Under the pieces are notes generated by a model that was not told the DNA's origin, did no database searches, and saw only the letters and a list, made by a program, of their open reading frames with translations. Source: Saccharibacillus qingshengii (GTDB taxonomy: Bacteria; Bacillota; Bacilli; Paenibacillales; Paenibacillaceae). From it: 64,000 nucleotides of DNA. The position numbers were made by a program, and so were the translations under genes. Of the stretch, positions 1 to 8,415 are shown in pieces (positions within the stretch are counted from its first letter, which is position 1; each line of letters starts with the position of its first letter). The DNA is taken from contig NZ_JAAZWC010000001.1 in the NCBI RefSeq assembly GCF_013185195.1, positions 347,765 to 411,764 of the forward strand, given 5' to 3'.

Positions 1-226
1 AAGTATCAAGGTCCGGGTACAGATACATGTCCGATTCTTCGATCCGTACATAACCTTCGATGGAAGAGCCGTCAAACATCATTTTGTTGTCGAGCGCTTT
101 TTCCAATTGGCTTACCGGAATCTCGACGTTCTTGATCGCGCCGAGCAGATCGGTGAATTGAAGGCGGATAAAGCGAACGTTCTCTTCCTTGGCAATACGC
201 AGGATGTCCTCTTTTTTGTAACTCAA
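1..226 (-). CDS. glnA: Glutamine synthetase, N-terminal part (runs off the left edge)
   Basis: Makes glutamine from glutamate and ammonia in the cytoplasm. Only the first 75 codons are present. They read [19 protein letters not shown], then a segment containing [14 protein letters not shown] and [19 protein letters not shown], which is the beta-Grasp N-terminal domain of type I glutamine synthetases. The start is a TTG at 226-224, chosen because a GAGGAGAGGG ribosome-binding site lies just upstream (231-240) and no better in-frame start is visible. It lies 112 bases downstream of glnR on the same strand, the classic glnRA operon, so it should be controlled by the GlnR box and promoter upstream of glnR. 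The family is certain; the C-terminal half is outside the window. Confidence 0.96.
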   Translation of the reverse strand, partial: MSYKKEDILRIAKEENVRFIRLQFTDLLGAIKNVEIPVSQLEKALDNKMMFDGSSIEGYVRIEESDMYLYPDLDT

Positions 227-338
227 GATACCCTCTCCTCTTCTTCTCTTTTATTCCTTACAAGCTTAAGTATACGCACCTCGTGCGCCGAACGCACCTT
301 TGCGGATACCGCTTCGGCGCACAAGATGCAGGTCGATC

Positions 339-752
339 TTATTTTCTATTAAAGAATCGGGACAGTTCGCCCTGAATCAGCGAGACTTGACCCGGTTTCT
401 TGCCGGAAACCAGCTGCTGCTTAAGCATACGGTGAAGCTGCGAATCGGAAAGCTCTTTGCGCTTTTCTTCGGTCGCCGCGTTCAGGACCGTCGCTTCTTC
501 GGATTCTTTCGTAACCGGGTTCATCACCTGCTTGATACCGGCAATATTGACCCCTTTTTCGATCAGCGCTTTGATCTCGAGCAGCCGCTCGACATCGTTG
601 AAGGAGAACAACCGCTGATTGCCGGATGTCCGCGCGGGAACGATCAGACTATGCTGTTCGTAGTAACGGATCTGCCGTGCGGACAGATCGGTAAGTTTCA
701 TTACGATCCCTATCGGGAACAAGGCCATATTTCTGCGAATATCATCGCCCAT
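339..752 (-). CDS. glnR: GlnR, MerR-family nitrogen repressor
   Basis: Represses glnRA and other nitrogen genes when nitrogen is plentiful, acting with feedback-inhibited glutamine synthetase. The 137-residue protein begins MGDDIRRNMALFPIGIV and has a MerR winged-helix domain: LTDLSARQIRYYEQH at about 19-33 and NQRLFSFNDVERLLEIKAL at about 44-62. The basic C-terminal tail ends in SRFFNRK. The start at 752 is chosen by match to known GlnR proteins; the frame stays open for 24 more codons upstream, but those cover the -10 region and do not resemble GlnR. It is first in the glnRA operon and has its own GlnR box upstream. Confidence 0.96.
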   Translation of the reverse strand: MGDDIRRNMALFPIGIVMKLTDLSARQIRYYEQHSLIVPARTSGNQRLFSFNDVERLLEIKALIEKGVNIAGIKQVMNPVTKESEEATVLNAATEEKRKELSDSQLHRMLKQQLVSGKKPGQVSLIQGELSRFFNRK

Positions 753-795
753 ATCTTCATCAACCTTCCAATGTACTTTTCTTATTCTCTCTCTT

Positions 796-824
796 ATTGT
801 ACATATCCTGATAGGAAGCGTCAA
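796..824 (-). promoter_or_regulatory. SigA-type promoter of glnRA
   Basis: On the minus strand a TTGACG -35 (824-819) and a TACAAT -10 (801-796) are separated by exactly 17 bases, 44 bases upstream of the glnR start. The GlnR box lies immediately upstream of the -35. Confidence 0.85.
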
Positions 825-829
825 TGATG

Positions 830-846
830 TGTTAGATTAACTCACA
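830..846. promoter_or_regulatory. GlnR/TnrA box of glnRA
   Basis: TGTTAGATTAACTCACA fits the published GlnR/TnrA consensus TGTNA-N7-TNACA at every fixed position. It ends 5 bases upstream of the glnR -35 and overlaps the last codons and stop of ynbB, as expected for glnR autorepression. Confidence 0.88.
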
Positions 847-2095
847 GTAAATTACGATCAAAAAGTGTCTGGAGGGCATTTAGCACCCCGTACTTTACGT
901 GGGAATAGGTCAAACCGCCTTGGAGATAGCCAATGTAAGGTTCGCGGATCGGAGCATCGGCCGACAATTCAAGGCTTCCTCCCTGGATAAACGTACCTGC
1001 CGCCATAATGACGGGATGTTCGTATCCCGGCATATCCCAAGGCTCGGGAACGACGTGGCTGTCCACCGCCGCTGCCAATTGAACGCCCTGTACAAAAGCA
1101 ATCAGCTGTTCCGGGCGATCGAATACGACTGCCTGGATCAGATCCGTTCTCGGCGCATCCCACGCGGGACTGCTGGCAAACCCCGCCAATTCAAACATGG
1201 CCGCCGCAAAAATGCTTCCTTTTACCGCTTGTCCCACAATGGTAGGCGCCATGTACAGCCCCTGATAAATTCCGCGGGTCGTACCGAGCATTGCGCCGAC
1301 TTCCGCTCCGATTCCCGGTGCCGTCAGGCGATACGCCGCCAGTTCGACCAAATCTGCGCGGCCGCAAATATACCCACCCGTCTCCGCCAAGCCGCCACCG
1401 GGATTCTTGATCAGGGATCCGGCCATCAGATCGACGCCAACTTCGGTAGGTTCGAGCTTCTCCGTAAATTCACCGTAACAATTATCCACGAATACAACGG
1501 CATCGGGACACATTTCTTTGACTTTACGTGTCATATCGCCAATTTCCGCTACCGTAAAAGGCAGACGCCAAGCATATCCCCGCGAACGTTGGATTCCGAC
1601 GACCTTGGTGCTTGGCGTAATCTGCCGGGCCACTTCGTCCCAGTCGACTCCTCCGTCGCTAAGCAGAGCCGCTTCCTTGTAGCCGATTCCAAAATCGGCA
1701 AGCGAACCGGTTCCGTCGCCTTTTTTGCCGATTACTTTGTGCAGGGTATCGTAGGGAGCGCCGGTGATATACAGCAGTTCGTCGCCGGGACGCAGCACGC
1801 CGAACAGCGCCGTCGAAATGGTATGGGTACCCGAAGCGAAGTGAGGGCGTACCAGCGCAGCTTCGGCTCCAAACACTTTGGCATACAGCTCGTCGAGCAC
1901 TTCGCGTCCCCGGTCGTTATAAGCGTAGCCCGTTGAAGGGTTAAAATGATAATCGCTGACTTTGCATGCCCGGAAAGCTTCGATCACTTTCCACTGATTG
2001 TGTTCCACAACCTCATCTATGCTGTCAAAGCGGGGTCGAACCCGTGCTTCCGCTTCGTTTTTCCACTGCTCGATTCGTGTATCAAATGTTCTCAT
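842..2095 (-). CDS. ynbB: YnbB, PLP-dependent methionine gamma-lyase-like protein (aluminium-resistance family)
   Basis: A fold-type I pyridoxal-phosphate enzyme of the Cys/Met-metabolism superfamily, often annotated as aluminium resistance protein. The true substrate of the family is not established. The 417-residue protein has the family signature FNPSTGYAYNDRGREVLDELYA at about 52-73, VRPHFASGTHTISTALFG at about 82-99, and a probable PLP-lysine region GSLIKNPGGGLAETGGYI near 227-244. The ATG at 2095 follows an AAGGA site. The position hflX-ynbB-glnR-glnA matches B. subtilis synteny, which supports the call. The stop codon overlaps the GlnR box of the next operon. Confidence 0.92.
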   Translation of the reverse strand: MRTFDTRIEQWKNEAEARVRPRFDSIDEVVEHNQWKVIEAFRACKVSDYHFNPSTGYAYNDRGREVLDELYAKVFGAEAALVRPHFASGTHTISTALFGVLRPGDELLYITGAPYDTLHKVIGKKGDGTGSLADFGIGYKEAALLSDGGVDWDEVARQITPSTKVVGIQRSRGYAWRLPFTVAEIGDMTRKVKEMCPDAVVFVDNCYGEFTEKLEPTEVGVDLMAGSLIKNPGGGLAETGGYICGRADLVELAAYRLTAPGIGAEVGAMLGTTRGIYQGLYMAPTIVGQAVKGSIFAAAMFELAGFASSPAWDAPRTDLIQAVVFDRPEQLIAFVQGVQLAAAVDSHVVPEPWDMPGYEHPVIMAAGTFIQGGSLELSADAPIREPYIGYLQGGLTYSHVKYGVLNALQTLFDRNLL

Positions 2096-2261
2096 TTTTA
2101 TATTCCGTCCTTCTGTTTCGCAAAAGTATCCGTTAATCGGACCTGCCCGACACTGCCGTTACCGATCATGTCAGACAGGAAGCTGACGCTTCCCATCATT
2201 AACGCGTTATTCCTGTGTAAGATTGTCTCTTTACTACCCAACAGAATGTTGTCCCACGACA

Positions 2262-2293
2262 GACTTTCCCGCTTCGGAAGAGGCGGGAAAGTC
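2262..2293 (-). terminator. Strong hairpin between hflX and ynbB, probable hflX terminator
   Basis: An 11-bp perfect inverted repeat (gactttcccgc / gcgggaaagtc) with a 10-base loop sits 11 bases past the hflX stop. On the minus strand the sequence after it is not T-rich, so intrinsic termination in that direction is uncertain. On the plus strand a T-run follows but no plus-strand gene precedes it. Confidence 0.5.
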
Positions 2294-2304
2294 GCGGAAC
2301 TTTT

Positions 2305-3591
2305 TTAAATTTTATATTCTTCGAGCAGGTATTCATACTTTTCCGACTCGCCTTTATGCAGTCTCACTTCGTACACCACATCTTCTTCCTCGAACTCTTG
2401 GGACACCACTTCGCCCAATTTGTAGAGCTGGGCAGACAAGTCGCCGCGGGAAGCCGGAATGCGGTAGCTTACCGTACCTCCGGTCAGTTCATCCTGCAGA
2501 CGATTCAGCAGCCTTTCCATATCCGTTTCGCTGTAGGCGCTGATTCGCAGATTCGATTCGTCTTCCGGAAGCAGCTCCAGCTGCTCAGGCGTACAGAGAT
2601 CTTTCTTGTTGTACAATCGGATCTGCGGCTTGCCTCCGGCTCCGAGTTCTTCCAGAATTCGGTCCACGACTCTCATCTGGTCATCCAGCATGGCCGCGGA
2701 AGCGTCTACAACATGCAGAACCAGATCGGCTTCGTTTACTTCTTCAAGCGTTGCCCGGAAAGCAGCGATCAGATTATGCGGCAGATTCTGGATAAAACCG
2801 ACCGTATCGGTCAAAATGATCTCGCGGCCGCCCGGCAGCTCCAGCATTCTCGACGTCGGATCAAGAGTGGCGAACAGCTGATTCTGCACATACACGTCGG
2901 CGTTGGTCAGCTGACGCAGCAGCGTCGACTTGCCTGCATTGGTATAACCGACCAGCGCGACTTGAACCGTTCCGCTTTTTTTGCGGCGCTGCCGCTGCAG
3001 GGTACGGTGTTTCTCCACTTCGCCGATCTGGCGGCGCAGTTCGTCGATCCGTCCGCGAATATGCCGGCGATCCGTCTCGAGCTTCGTTTCGCCGGGGCCC
3101 CGCGAACCCAGTCCGCCGCCGAGCCTCGACAGATTGCCTCCTTGTCCCGCCAGGCGCGGCAGCAGATAGCTGAGCTGCGCCAATTCGACCTGGATAATAC
3201 CTTCGCGCGTTTTGGCACGCTGGGCGAAGATATCCAGAATCAGCTGGGTCCGGTCAATAATTTTCAAATCCAGTTCTTGCTCCAGATTGCGAACCTGCGC
3301 TCCGGAAAGTTCCTGATCAAAAATAGCGGTATTGGCACCCAGTTCGTCCGCCAGCATTTTCAGTTCCTGAACCTTCCCTTTGCCGATAAACCATTTCGTG
3401 TCTTTCTTCTCTTTGTTCTGCGTAAGAGTCGTCAGCACTTGGACTCCTGCGGTTTCGGCGAGTGCAACCAACTCTTCCAGCGAATAAACCGGATCGATAC
3501 CCGAACGCTTCACTTCATCGGTAACGAGACTCACCAAAATGGCGCGCGGATTCTCTTCCGGAGTCGTATCGTATGTTGTTGTATTCTGCAT
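2305..3591 (-). CDS. hflX: GTPase HflX
   Basis: A ribosome-associated GTPase that binds the 50S subunit and splits or rescues stalled ribosomes. The 428-residue protein has the HflX N-terminal domain with the GKGKVQEL motif near 71-78, the glycine-rich GGNLSRLGGGLGSRGPGETK stretch near 152-171, and then the G domain. G motifs visible are P-loop GYTNAGKST near 212, DTVGF (G3) near 260 and NKKD (G4) near 330. The C-terminal domain of about 70 residues is typical. The start is the ATG just after the region rich in AAGGAG (3600-3610). It follows the YdcF-like gene by 52 bases without an obvious terminator, so the two may be co-transcribed. Confidence 0.97.
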   Translation of the reverse strand: MQNTTTYDTTPEENPRAILVSLVTDEVKRSGIDPVYSLEELVALAETAGVQVLTTLTQNKEKKDTKWFIGKGKVQELKMLADELGANTAIFDQELSGAQVRNLEQELDLKIIDRTQLILDIFAQRAKTREGIIQVELAQLSYLLPRLAGQGGNLSRLGGGLGSRGPGETKLETDRRHIRGRIDELRRQIGEVEKHRTLQRQRRKKSGTVQVALVGYTNAGKSTLLRQLTNADVYVQNQLFATLDPTSRMLELPGGREIILTDTVGFIQNLPHNLIAAFRATLEEVNEADLVLHVVDASAAMLDDQMRVVDRILEELGAGGKPQIRLYNKKDLCTPEQLELLPEDESNLRISAYSETDMERLLNRLQDELTGGTVSYRIPASRGDLSAQLYKLGEVVSQEFEEEDVVYEVRLHKGESEKYEYLLEEYKI

Positions 3592-3643
3592 GCTTTTGTT
3601 CTCCTTCTATTCCTTAGGGTTTCGGACCTTTCATTATCGCCGA

Positions 3644-4333
3644 TCAGCTGTCGACTGGCAATGACGGCTTATCGAACAGCCATTTGGTAAAAGCAAGCAT
3701 TTCGCGTCCGCGTGTCTGCCACACATTCAAAGCTTGGGTCGGAGCAAGCGCAAATTGGGGATCTTCGTAACCCAAAAACTCCGCAATATCCAGAGCTCTT
3801 GCTCCATGGAAGCGATGGGTCACGATCGTGGCGTCCCGCATATCGTGCTCTTGCATAATCCTTTTGCTGAACAGCAGATTTTCGTACGTGCTTGTCGCTT
3901 TGTTTTCCAGCAGAATCCGTTCTTTCGGTACACCGCGCTCTTCCAGATAGGCAGCCATGCCTTCCGCTTCGGTCAATCTCATCTGCGGATGATCGAGGCC
4001 TCCGCTGACGATCAGCATCGGATACTCTTCGCGCCGATAGCCTTCGTAAGCGGCTTCCAGTCTTTCCTGGAGCGCCGGACTCGGTTTGTTATCCCAGAGA
4101 CTTGCTCCCAGCACAATGCCCACGTCCGTTTGGCGGTTATGACCCAGGGTCATCCCCTGACCGATTCGGATCTGAATATACAGCGTCCAGCAGGCAAACA
4201 GAAGGATACCGGCTACAATCGCAAGAAGCAGGCGCTTCTTCCAACGGCTGCCGCGGCTTGATTGCCGCTTAATCCCTTGCACGGGTCCTTCTGTACGAAA
4301 ATCTCCTGTCGGCTCTTGGTTTCGCACGTTCAT
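3644..4333 (-). CDS. YdcF/SanA-like DUF218 membrane-anchored protein
   Basis: A DUF218 (ElyC/SanA/YdcF) protein. The family is linked to cell-envelope and peptidoglycan homeostasis, but its chemistry is poorly defined. The 229-residue protein has a basic cytoplasmic N-terminus, one membrane segment (LLLAIVAGILLFACWTLYI, about 34-52), then the DUF218 domain with GIVLGASLWDNKPSPALQER, MLIVSGG and ENKATSTYENLLFS, all signature blocks of the family. The ATG at 4333 is chosen over an upstream GTG because the ribosome-binding site AAAGGGGAG lies between the two. It lies between the DUF402 gene and hflX on the same strand. Confidence 0.88.
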   Translation of the reverse strand: MNVRNQEPTGDFRTEGPVQGIKRQSSRGSRWKKRLLLAIVAGILLFACWTLYIQIRIGQGMTLGHNRQTDVGIVLGASLWDNKPSPALQERLEAAYEGYRREEYPMLIVSGGLDHPQMRLTEAEGMAAYLEERGVPKERILLENKATSTYENLLFSKRIMQEHDMRDATIVTHRFHGARALDIAEFLGYEDPQFALAPTQALNVWQTRGREMLAFTKWLFDKPSLPVDS

Positions 4334-4367
4334 TGACTCCCCTTTCACCCGACACCGCGGTCAACGT

Positions 4368-4919
4368 TCAGACCTTCAGCGCCGAAGCCGGGAACAGCCG
4401 TCTGCGATGTTCGATCGAAAGCCGGAAATAAGGAAAAGCATGGGCGTCGATCATCCGCAGCAGCCCGTGTGCCGTCTTGGTAGCCAGCGCATAGTCCGCT
4501 TCCGTAATGACACCGCGCCGAAGCGCGTCGTCCAATTCGTCTTCATCCAGCAGAAAGACGGTTCCGTCTCCCAACACCACGATGTCCAAATACAAGTCGT
4601 CAAACCAGGGCACTCCCTGATCCGTTACGCCCTGCGATTTGCAGATATCGATGTACCACTCTACGACTTCTCTTTTCTCGTTAAACATGGTGGTGACGAT
4701 AAAGTGGGCATCCTTGGGAAAATACTGCAGCCAAGAATAGCCTTTGTCGGCCACGCAAAACGTGAGTCCCCCATACGTTTTCATCAGCGGTTCCTTCAGC
4801 TTGAGCATGTTGTACAAGGTTACGTAGCCCGTAAAACGGCGGCTGTCGATATACCGGCACAAGAATCTCCGGTCGGTTACGCGCCGCCAGTTGGCTCTGT
4901 CAGCAAATTTACGTTTCAT
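4368..4919 (-). CDS. DUF402-domain protein (YgaC-like)
   Basis: A 183-residue cytosolic protein of the DUF402 family. Characterised members such as S. aureus Sa1684 and Streptomyces FomD are nucleotide or diphosphate hydrolases, so a nucleoside di/triphosphatase role is possible but is inference here. Visible family features are the acidic metal-binding run WYIDICKSQGV, VPWFDDLYLDIVVLGDG and LLDEDELDDAL in the second half, and YPKDAHF-like residues (QYFPKDAHFIVTTMF) in the first. The ATG at 4919 follows AAAGGG. A weak promoter (TTGTGA/GATAAG, about 4958-4985) is upstream. It is 34 bases ahead of the DUF218 gene, probably one transcript. Confidence 0.85.
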   Translation of the reverse strand: MKRKFADRANWRRVTDRRFLCRYIDSRRFTGYVTLYNMLKLKEPLMKTYGGLTFCVADKGYSWLQYFPKDAHFIVTTMFNEKREVVEWYIDICKSQGVTDQGVPWFDDLYLDIVVLGDGTVFLLDEDELDDALRRGVITEADYALATKTAHGLLRMIDAHAFPYFRLSIEHRRRLFPASALKV

Positions 4920-5038
4920 AGGGAACCGACCCTTTCCATTATTCCATTTGAATCAAGCTTATCACATTCTTGGGCCACTTCACAAAAGAACTGGCTTGCT
5001 CCTGCTGTACATTACCCGATTTAAGCAAAAAAATGCGC

Positions 5039-5075
5039 AAAAAAGCTCCGGAAAGCCGTTTTCGGCTCCGGAGCT
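5039..5075 (-). terminator. Rho-independent terminator after the PBP1A gene
   Basis: Reading the minus strand, an 8-bp stem (agctccgg/ccggagct) plus an inner 5-bp stem (agccg/cggct) around a TTTT-derived loop is followed by a six-T tract. It lies about 75 bases past the stop of the PBP gene. Confidence 0.88.
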
Positions 5076-5148
5076 CGCTTGATTGGAATGTTCTGGAAGG
5101 GGTGAAACGATGCCAAACCGCCGTTCTTTGCATCCGATCGGACCTTTT

Positions 5149-7893
5149 TTAAGGCTGCGTGGTCGCGTCGCCCTGGGTTCCGTCCGTAACCTCACCGGTT
5201 CCCGGATCGGTCGTCTGGACGTTTGGGTCGGTCGGAGGTTCGGTTGTCGGATCGGGCTGCCCTTGATCGGCGGGAGCATCCGGAACGACGGTGCCCGGAA
5301 CCGGCTCGTTCTCCGTGCCCTCTTCGGGAGGTGCCGTTGTTCCCGGATCGGTCGTTTGGCCTCCCTCACCGTTATTTCCGTTATTTCCGTTGTTACCATT
5401 ATTCCCGTTATTTCCATTATCCGATTCGCCGCCATTGTTGCCGTTCCCGTTTTCACCGTTGCCCTCTACGATAGGAGGCACAGTTTCTTGATCTTCATCG
5501 ACCGGCGGCGGTGTCTCTTCAATTTCCTCGGGCGGAACTGTCTCTTCCGGTACAATCTCTTCCGGATTGTCCTGAGCAGGTACGGTCAGACTAACCGTAT
5601 TGGAAGCCGCGGACTCCACGACCGGTTCTTCACCCGCCCGATAGGCGGTAACCGCGTAGCTGTAAGTCAATCCGGCCAATGCCCCCGGATCTTCCGCCGA
5701 AGCGGACATCAGACCGTCGGAGAGCATCGAAGGCTGGGCTTCGGACGATTCCTGGCGATACAGACGGTAGCGGACATTGTCTCCGGCTACCGGCTGCCAG
5801 GACAGAACGATTTTCTCGCTGCCCACATCGTAGGAAGCGACAAGCCCTGTCGGTGCGCCGACCGGCTCGGCAGGTGCAGGCGGTTCGGGTTCCGGCTCTT
5901 GGACGACCGGCTCTTGGGCCGGAGCGTCCGGGGCTTTGAAGTCGGTAACCGGCGTTCCTTCAAGAGCTTGGCTCATGACGCGGGCGAACATCGAGGCGGC
6001 AAGGCCGCTGCTGTTCTTGAGCATATGCTCGGCATCCGGTTTGTCGTAGCCCATCCACACGGCTCCGGTCCATTCCGGCGTATACCCGACAAACCAGACA
6101 TCGCGGTTGGCGCTGTTGCCGTCGATCCCGCTCTGCGTTGTCCCTGTCTTCCCGGCCAGAGGACGACCGATATCGGCTTTTTTGCCTGTACCGTCGGTAA
6201 TGACGCTCTGCATCATTCGCGTCATGTCGTAAGCGGTCTGATCGCTCATGACCGACTTGGAGTCGTCGATTCGGCTGTAGATCTCGATCTCGTTCGAGTC
6301 TCGAATCGACTTGATTGCATACGCTCCGACATAATTGCCGCCGTTGGCGAACGAGTTGTACGCCTGCGCCATTTCGAGTGTATTGGTCCCGCTGCTGAGA
6401 CCGCCGAGCGCAAGGCTCAGGTTATGGTCTTTCTCGGTCAGAGGAATACCGAGCGACTCCGCAAACTGGAAGCCGGTCTCGACGCCGATCTGATTCAGCA
6501 GCCATACGGCCGGAATATTGATCGACTCCGCCAACGCTTCTTTCATCGAAACGGATTGGCTGTACCCGTGCAGGTTTTTGGGGCTGTATTTGCCGAAACT
6601 CTGCTGTTCGTTGCTCAGCTGCGAATCGACCGTAAACTGCCCCGACTCAAGCGCAGGCGCGTAAGAGGCGATCGGCTTGAACGCCGAACCCGGCTGCCTG
6701 CGGCTGTTTACGGCACGGTTGAAGTCGCCTTTATGGTAATTGCGCGCGCCCAAGATGGCGACGATACTGCCGTTCTGGTTGTTCGTGATCGTCATGGACG
6801 CCTGTACGGGCTGATCGTCCGGACTTTGCTCGAACAACGAGTCGTCTTTGAACGCGTCTTCCAGACTTTGCTGGGCTTTGGCGTCCATGGTCGTATAGAT
6901 TTTGTAGCCGCCGCGGTTCAGATCGTCCTCGGTCAACGCCGTGGCGTCTTCGGCTTCCTGCAGCACATAATCGATAAAAGCCTGATAATGCGTTTCTTTG
7001 GTTTCCGGCGGCGTGTACTTGTAATCGACGGCCGCCGCTTTGTCTTTTTCCGCTTCCGTAATGTATCCCTGCTCATACATAAGCTGGAGCACCACGGCGC
7101 GGCGTTCTTTGGACTTGTCGGGATTGGCAATCGGATTGTAGCGGGTCGGAGCTTTTGGCATAGCCGCGAGCGTCGCCATTTCCCACAGCTTCAGATCATT
7201 CAGATCGCTTTTGCCGAAGTAGCGTTGGGAAGCGGCCTTGATCCCGTAATATTGGCCCCCGAACGAAATCCGGTTGAGATACATCGCCAGGATTTCTTCT
7301 TTTTTGAACTCGCGTTCAAGCGCCAGGGCAATCGATACTTCCGTCGCTTTGCGGAAAAAGGTTTTGTCCGCCGACAGGAAGATATTTTTGGCCAGCTGCT
7401 GGGTAATCGTGCTGCCGCCTTCGACGGCGGAACGCGCGATAATATCCCGCACGGCTGCGCGTCCGATCGATCGCAGATCGACCCCGGAATGCTCGAAGAA
7501 CCGCTTGTCTTCCGTTGCGACAAAAGCATCCTGGAGAAGTTTCGGAATATCCGCGCTCTCCACTTCTTCGCCGCGCTGGATTTTGATCTCGCCGATCTGC
7601 ACGCCCGTCCGGTCGTAGATGACCGTCGGTGCCTTGATATCGATCTTGTCTTTGTTTTCCGCAAGGATCTTCTCGCCGTTGATGGTAATAAACAGATAGC
7701 CGCCAAGTGCGCAGAGCACCGCTAGAGCAGCCGTGAAAAACAGAGTCCAAAACACGCGTTTTCCCGTAATTTTTTTCTTTTTCGGGGACGTTTTCTTTTT
7801 CGCAGTCGTCGGAGGTTTTTTGCCTCCGCCGTTCCCGCCGCTTCCGCTTCCTCCGGTCGTCCGGTTGGAGCGGCTCAGTTGTGGGTTAGGCAT
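5149..7893 (-). CDS. ponA: Class A penicillin-binding protein 1A (transglycosylase/transpeptidase) with Fn3 and low-complexity tail
   Basis: A bifunctional peptidoglycan synthase: glycan polymerisation and peptide cross-linking at the outer membrane face. The 914-residue protein has a Lys-rich cytoplasmic N-terminus, one membrane anchor (VFWTLFFTAALAVLCALGGY, about 48-67), a GT51 domain with EDKRFFEHSGVD near 127 and GGSTITQQLAKN near 158, and a transpeptidase domain with SAFK (near 408), SIN (near 463) and KTGT (near 585). A fibronectin-III-like module (about 690-790) and a long acidic Pro/Thr/Asn/Gly tail with NGN repeats follow. ATG 7893 is preferred; an upstream GTG overlaps the AAGGGG ribosome-binding site. 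An ECF-sigma-like promoter lies upstream. The tail is longer than in B. subtilis PonA. Confidence 0.95.
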   Translation of the reverse strand: MPNPQLSRSNRTTGGSGSGGNGGGKKPPTTAKKKTSPKKKKITGKRVFWTLFFTAALAVLCALGGYLFITINGEKILAENKDKIDIKAPTVIYDRTGVQIGEIKIQRGEEVESADIPKLLQDAFVATEDKRFFEHSGVDLRSIGRAAVRDIIARSAVEGGSTITQQLAKNIFLSADKTFFRKATEVSIALALEREFKKEEILAMYLNRISFGGQYYGIKAASQRYFGKSDLNDLKLWEMATLAAMPKAPTRYNPIANPDKSKERRAVVLQLMYEQGYITEAEKDKAAAVDYKYTPPETKETHYQAFIDYVLQEAEDATALTEDDLNRGGYKIYTTMDAKAQQSLEDAFKDDSLFEQSPDDQPVQASMTITNNQNGSIVAILGARNYHKGDFNRAVNSRRQPGSAFKPIASYAPALESGQFTVDSQLSNEQQSFGKYSPKNLHGYSQSVSMKEALAESINIPAVWLLNQIGVETGFQFAESLGIPLTEKDHNLSLALGGLSSGTNTLEMAQAYNSFANGGNYVGAYAIKSIRDSNEIEIYSRIDDSKSVMSDQTAYDMTRMMQSVITDGTGKKADIGRPLAGKTGTTQSGIDGNSANRDVWFVGYTPEWTGAVWMGYDKPDAEHMLKNSSGLAASMFARVMSQALEGTPVTDFKAPDAPAQEPVVQEPEPEPPAPAEPVGAPTGLVASYDVGSEKIVLSWQPVAGDNVRYRLYRQESSEAQPSMLSDGLMSASAEDPGALAGLTYSYAVTAYRAGEEPVVESAASNTVSLTVPAQDNPEEIVPEETVPPEEIEETPPPVDEDQETVPPIVEGNGENGNGNNGGESDNGNNGNNGNNGNNGNNGEGGQTTDPGTTAPPEEGTENEPVPGTVVPDAPADQGQPDPTTEPPTDPNVQTTDPGTGEVTDGTQGDATTQP

Positions 7894-8010
7894 GATGGTT
7901 TGTGACACCCCTTTTGCTTTCTTTGCAGCCGTGAACGTTCTCCGCTGCTTTGTTCGCTAATGAAAAGAACAACCCGTGAAGGTTGCTCCTATTCGCAAGC
8001 TATTGGTTTA

Positions 8011-8036
8011 GACGTAAGGATACACGAAAAGTTTCA
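8011..8036 (-). promoter_or_regulatory. ECF-sigma-type promoter (SigM/SigW-like) of the PBP1A gene
   Basis: On the minus strand TGAAAC (8036-8031) and CGTCTA (beginning at 8014) are separated by 16 bases, with TTTT just after the -35 as in B. subtilis envelope-stress promoters (TGAAAC-N16/17-CGTC). It gives a leader of about 110 bases before the PBP1A start. ponA is a known SigM target in B. subtilis, which fits. Confidence 0.72.
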
Positions 8037-8105
8037 AGAATGGCCATTACAGGTTTGTCATCCCTTCGTTACCGCTTGGGGCTTCGACAGATCCGTGCGG
8101 CGGCC

Positions 8106-8127
8106 AAAAAACCGGCACAGCCGGTTT
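8106..8127 (-). terminator. Rho-independent terminator after hfq
   Basis: A compact 7-bp stem aaccggc/gccggtt with a 3-base loop is followed on the minus strand by a T-run, 7 bases beyond the hfq stop. Confidence 0.85.
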
Positions 8128-8133
8128 ATCCGA

Positions 8134-8376
8134 TTACTCTCCGGTTGCGCCTTCCTGCTGAGCCAAGGAAACGTTGCGTTGCGGCATAAACGTCGAAATG
8201 GCGTGTTTGTACACCATCTGCTGGCGTCCGTCGCTGTCGATGACAATCGTGAAATTATCGAAGGCTTTGATCGTGCCCCGAATTTGAAATCCGTTGGTCA
8301 GGTAAACCGTGGCAGGGATATTCTCTTTGCGCAGTTGGTTCAGGAACGTGTCTTGAATATTAATGGATTTGTTCAT
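8134..8376 (-). CDS. hfq: RNA chaperone Hfq
   Basis: A hexameric Sm-like RNA chaperone. The 80-residue protein has both Sm motifs: [24 protein letters not shown] near 5-28, and Sm2 with [18 protein letters not shown] near 47-64, where the usual YKHA is present. The ATG at 8376 is used because GGGGGT lies 7-12 bases upstream; the TTG five codons earlier overlaps that site. It follows miaA by 39 bases and has its own terminator, so miaA-hfq are co-transcribed, as in many bacteria. Confidence 0.97.
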   Translation of the reverse strand: MNKSINIQDTFLNQLRKENIPATVYLTNGFQIRGTIKAFDNFTIVIDSDGRQQMVYKHAISTFMPQRNVSLAQQEGATGE

Positions 8377-8415
8377 AACCGGTACCCCCAATTGTCATTT
8401 TACTGTCATTTTTGT

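Noticed and set aside
5300-5480. NGN repeats in the PBP gene as a possible CRISPR or DNA repeat array
   Set aside because: The repeats are short in-frame codon repeats encoding Asn-Gly and have no spacers.
5083-7725. An 880-codon plus-strand open frame opposite the PBP gene
   Set aside because: Antisense shadow of a certain gene, with biased Arg/Gly/Phe composition and no recognisable domain.
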